DNA from: Yoonia sp.
GTDB taxonomy: Bacteria; Pseudomonadota; Alphaproteobacteria; Rhodobacterales; Rhodobacteraceae
DNA length: 64,000 nt
NCBI RefSeq assembly: GCF_018402175.1
Contig: NZ_JAGYJK010000010.1
Span: 59,452 to 123,451, forward strand
Reading direction: 5' to 3'
The position numbers and the translations under genes were made by a program. Every line of letters begins with the position of its first letter. Position 1 is the stretch's first letter. Below are positions 61,651-64,000 of this stretch, piece by piece. The notes below the pieces were generated by a model. That model was given only the letters and a program-made list of their open reading frames with translations. It ran no database searches and had not been told where the DNA came from.

Positions 61651-63306
61651 ATGACTTTTCTGGTAGGAACCCCGACAGCTGGAAAGCGCCTTAACGCAGC
61701 TGAGGCTGACGCGATCCGCGCGATGGCAACCCGTGAACCTGAAGCCGCGACAACCGCGACAACAATGGTCAGCTGCCTCGATCCAAATGAAACACCGCTG
61801 GCGACCAGTTACCGCGCAGCCCGCGCGAACGGCCGTGAAGCATATGAGATTACAGCACCGAGCAACACGGTGCTGGAAAGCGGGCAGGAAAGCCCGCTGC
61901 CTATCCTAATTGATGGAGACACACGCGACCAAGTTGGCGCGGTGCAGGTCAAGGATGGGCGTGCAATCGTTACCTTCTCTAGATCGGAGAAGGGCCAAAA
62001 GGCCGGAAAAGCCTTTATGACGGGCGATCGTGCGCTGAGTGTTGCGTATCTAAATCGAGGTGAAGGCCGGATAGCCGCTGCCTTGAGTTTAAGAGCCGTT
62101 ACGGACGGAAAACGCCATAAGGAGGCCGATATGTCCGACAATCTTGAAATTCTCGCATTGGGTGAGAAATACAATCGCACTGCAATAGCAGAAAAGGCAA
62201 TCCGCGAAGGCCGGAGCATGACAGACTTTCGTCATGACCTGCTGGATGCCATTTCTACAAAGCCGCTTGATGCTAGCGATCTAGCTGCACCTGCGTATCA
62301 TAAGGGCGGTGAACGCACCTTTAATGTGGCAAACATTCTGCGCGCTGAAATGACGGGCGACTATTCAAACGCTGGTTTTGAGCGGGAAAAGTCGCAAGAA
62401 GCTGCGCGCAATTATCCGTCTGCCCCGCGCGGGATCGTGGTGCCGACAGAGGCCATTCTTGGCCGCGCGTCGATCACATCGACAGGCAATGCTTCTGGGG
62501 CTGTTACCACAGACCTAAACGCTGGCATGTTTATTGACCGTTTACGCCCGCAATCGTCTGTGATGGCTGCTGGCGCGACTGTCATGTCTGGCTTGAGCCG
62601 GAACTTTACCGTTCCTAAGCTCGCAGCGGACACCAGCGCACAGTGGCTTGCTGAGGGCGCTGGGGTGACTGAAAGCGCACTAGATATTGGCAGCATCTCG
62701 ATGTCGATGAAACGTGTGTCCGCTTCACAGAGCTTTACACGCGAGGCACTGTTGCAGGCCCAGCCAAATCTTGATGATCTGGTGCGCCGGAATATCTCGA
62801 CGGTGCTGAGCCAAGCAATCGATCTGGCAGGCCTAGAGGGGACTGGTGCGAATGGTCAACCGACGGGGATCTTGAACACGTCGGGGGTCAACACACTGAC
62901 CGCAGCGGGGAACACCGTGACCCGTGCCGAAGCGCTGGCAGCATTGGCAGCAATTGAAGCTGACAATATCGACACAGCCAATGCGGTGTTCATTGTGAAC
63001 CCTAATGACTATGCGCGTATCGCCCAGACGATTGTAGATGCTGGATCCGGCAAGTTTGTGATCGATGCGCCAGACAACACGATACTGGGCCGTCGCGTTT
63101 TGCAAACGACAAAGGCGACTGAGGGTAACGTATACTTGGGCGTGTTTGAACATTTGCTGGTGGCAATGTTCGGGGGCGTTGATCTGGTGGTGGATCCATA
63201 CACCAACGCAGCGTCTGCCAAGATCGGGATCACATCGCACATGATGGCTGACGTCAACGTGCGACACCCGCAGGCGTTTAACTTGGTGTCACTAACCACG
63301 GTGTAA
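61651..63306 (+). CDS. HK97-type major capsid protein fused to a degenerate prohead-protease-like domain
   Basis: A 551-residue protein. Residues about 45-155 resemble the phage prohead protease of Rhodobacterales prophages (SPLPILIDGDTRDQVGAVQV, RAIVTFSRSEKGQKAGKAF, DRALSVAYLNRGEG). The Ser in the LSVAY position is kept; the expected His in the D-x-H pattern appears absent. Residues about 155-240 are a delta-domain-like helical linker. From about 255 on the HK97 fold is clear: VVPTEAILGRASITSTG, LRPQSSVMAAGATVMSGLSR, QWLAEGAGVTES, SFTREALLQAQPNLDDLVRR, IDLAGLEGTGANGQPTGILN, and the C-terminal MMADVNVRHPQAFNLVSL. The start has AAAGAGG 8 bases upstream. The capsid domain looks intact. Confidence 0.8.
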   Translation: MTFLVGTPTAGKRLNAAEADAIRAMATREPEAATTATTMVSCLDPNETPLATSYRAARANGREAYEITAPSNTVLESGQESPLPILIDGDTRDQVGAVQVKDGRAIVTFSRSEKGQKAGKAFMTGDRALSVAYLNRGEGRIAAALSLRAVTDGKRHKEADMSDNLEILALGEKYNRTAIAEKAIREGRSMTDFRHDLLDAISTKPLDASDLAAPAYHKGGERTFNVANILRAEMTGDYSNAGFEREKSQEAARNYPSAPRGIVVPTEAILGRASITSTGNASGAVTTDLNAGMFIDRLRPQSSVMAAGATVMSGLSRNFTVPKLAADTSAQWLAEGAGVTESALDIGSISMSMKRVSASQSFTREALLQAQPNLDDLVRRNISTVLSQAIDLAGLEGTGANGQPTGILNTSGVNTLTAAGNTVTRAEALAALAAIEADNIDTANAVFIVNPNDYARIAQTIVDAGSGKFVIDAPDNTILGRRVLQTTKATEGNVYLGVFEHLLVAMFGGVDLVVDPYTNAASAKIGITSHMMADVNVRHPQAFNLVSLTTV

Positions 63307-63311
63307 GCGAA

Positions 63312-63399
63312 CACGGCTGTTTAGGTGCCGGTAGCGCACCTTCGGGGCAGCCGTATACCCCGCCCTACTAGCGAGGCCCTTGCGGGCCGTAGGGCGGGG
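63312..63399. terminator. Two consecutive strong hairpins after the capsid gene
   Basis: Hairpin 1 has an outer stem ACGGCTG/CAGCCGT (63312-63353) and an inner stem GGTGC/GCACC. Hairpin 2 has an 11-bp stem CCCCGCCCTAC (63358-63368) with GTAGGGCGGGG (63389-63399) and an inner GGCCC/GGGCC stem. No U-tract follows. They may set capsid mRNA stability or act as a structured element; a simple terminator is less likely. Confidence 0.55.
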
Positions 63400-63419
63400 A
63401 TCAATTAAAGGGCAAATCG

Positions 63420-63878
63420 ATGTTAAATTTGGACAAAGATGCACTGCTGTTGCGCAGACGAAAGATTGAAGGTCAGGCAAAGAATTTGGCCCTGCTTTGC
63501 GTCGATGCCACGCCGCATATCAAGGCCGCTTTTGAGCCGTTTACGGAATACTGGGGCGAGGTGGATGTAGAGTGTAGGATTGGCGAAAAGCCGAAGGCCA
63601 TGCTTGTCACATCATTCAAACACAAAACATGCTGGGGCAATCGTGTTGCCTTTCACGCGACCATAACACTTGAAGCGGAACGGCGCGCATACATCGACTA
63701 CTACACAATGACATCGGATCTACATGGGACGCACGCGCGACATGCGATTACGGGCGATCTGACGGGGCGCAATATCGCAGACGCTTACCTATCCGCCCTG
63801 AAACCACGCATAGAGGCCGCGTTTGAGGCAGTCGTTCTAGGTGAGGAACATTTATTGCGACACATCCTGATCGATTAG
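63420..63878 (+). CDS. Hypothetical protein in the capsid operon
   Basis: A 152-residue protein, alpha/beta by pattern, with AGGG-like GGGCAAATCG before the ATG. VDATPHIKAAFEPFTEYWGE and YLSALKPRIEAAFEAVVLGE flank a beta-rich core. No family recognised. The position after the capsid gene is where satellites and prophages carry head-tail or accessory genes, but nothing ties it to that role. Confidence 0.55.
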   Translation: MLNLDKDALLLRRRKIEGQAKNLALLCVDATPHIKAAFEPFTEYWGEVDVECRIGEKPKAMLVTSFKHKTCWGNRVAFHATITLEAERRAYIDYYTMTSDLHGTHARHAITGDLTGRNIADAYLSALKPRIEAAFEAVVLGEEHLLRHILID

Positions 63879-64000
63879 ACGTGATCTGGACATTCTTGCG
63901 TCGCCAGAGCGCGTGACAGATAAAGTGTATCCGCATTTGTATCTGCTAGCCAAGATTTGGCCATATTTTTACATTAAAACAAATACTTACTTAGATTATT
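63879..64000. other. AT-rich end with integrase-site-like motifs
   Basis: The stretch carries GTGTATCCGCAT (63925-63936) and TGTATCTGCTA (63938-63948), similar to the three GTGTATCYA motifs before the integrase. It then becomes very AT-rich. The window ends here, so the right end of the element cannot be placed. Confidence 0.4.

Noticed and set aside
61253..61654. A 133-codon plus-strand frame ending in an ATGA overlap with the capsid gene
   Set aside because: Its first part is antisense to the DUF2786-like gene. The last 45 codons might be the tail of a lost upstream phage gene, but there is no start and no match to support it.

Overview
The window looks like a chromosomal segment of a Rhodobacterales (Roseobacter-group) alphaproteobacterium. 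The evidence is the high GC content, lpxI-lpxB in tandem, several TRAP transporters, a TAXI-type fused TRAP permease, an Anbu proteasome-like operon and a second groESL copy with a CIRCE-like operator. No tool was run; all family calls rest on reading motifs and gene order.

Layout. 1-7.4 kb is ordinary chromosome: lipid A synthesis (lpxI, lpxB), two EamA/DMT permeases, a FadL-type outer membrane protein and a chemoreceptor. 8.1-24.5 kb is a catabolic region. A six-gene minus-strand operon with overlapping start and stop codons (tautomerase-SnoaL fusion, hydantoinase B, hydantoinase A, isochorismatase-like hydrolase, ICL/PEP-mutase-family lyase, fumarate-reductase-like flavoprotein) diverges from a plus-strand operon (GntR regulator, LeuC-like and LeuD-like hydratase, DctPQM TRAP transporter). 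A second, TAXI-type TRAP system lies on the far side. The enzyme set can be read as opening of a cyclic imide or lactam, hydrolysis of a half-amide, hydration of an unsaturated diacid and aldol-type cleavage of the resulting malate derivative. I know of no described pathway with exactly this set, and it is my main candidate for an undescribed system. It is followed by a LysR regulator, a glutaryl-CoA-dehydrogenase-like enzyme and a class III CoA-transferase.

27.9-35.9 kb is a roughly 7.9-kb genomic island in the 3' end of tRNA-Asn(GTT). It is bounded by a 17-bp direct repeat and holds a dead integrase cut by an IS3-family remnant, a Sel1-repeat protein, a 1252-residue lipoprotein/RTX-like surface protein with internal duplications, an XRE-type regulator and a transposase relic. 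35.9-44.3 kb is chromosome again: an MBL hydrolase, an EnvZ-like orphan kinase, the Anbu operon (circularly permuted ATP-grasp, alpha-E, transglutaminase, Anbu) and an old-yellow-enzyme/TMADH-like flavoprotein with one Fe-S cysteine missing.

44.6 kb to the end is accessory DNA. A tyrosine integrase, an AlpA-like protein and a primase-helicase with a C-rich short-repeat tract downstream suggest a phage-satellite or small integrative element. A second Sel1 paralogue follows. At the far end an HK97-type capsid protein carries an N-terminal protease-like domain that seems to lack its catalytic histidine. Between these lie a complete IS21-family element and the relic of a different, minus-strand phage packaging module (prohead protease fragment, portal, gpW, terL fragment, terS fragment). 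A block carrying groES-groEL, a DUF1989 protein and a SEC-C protein has replaced most of terL. An IS1182-like remnant closes that relic.
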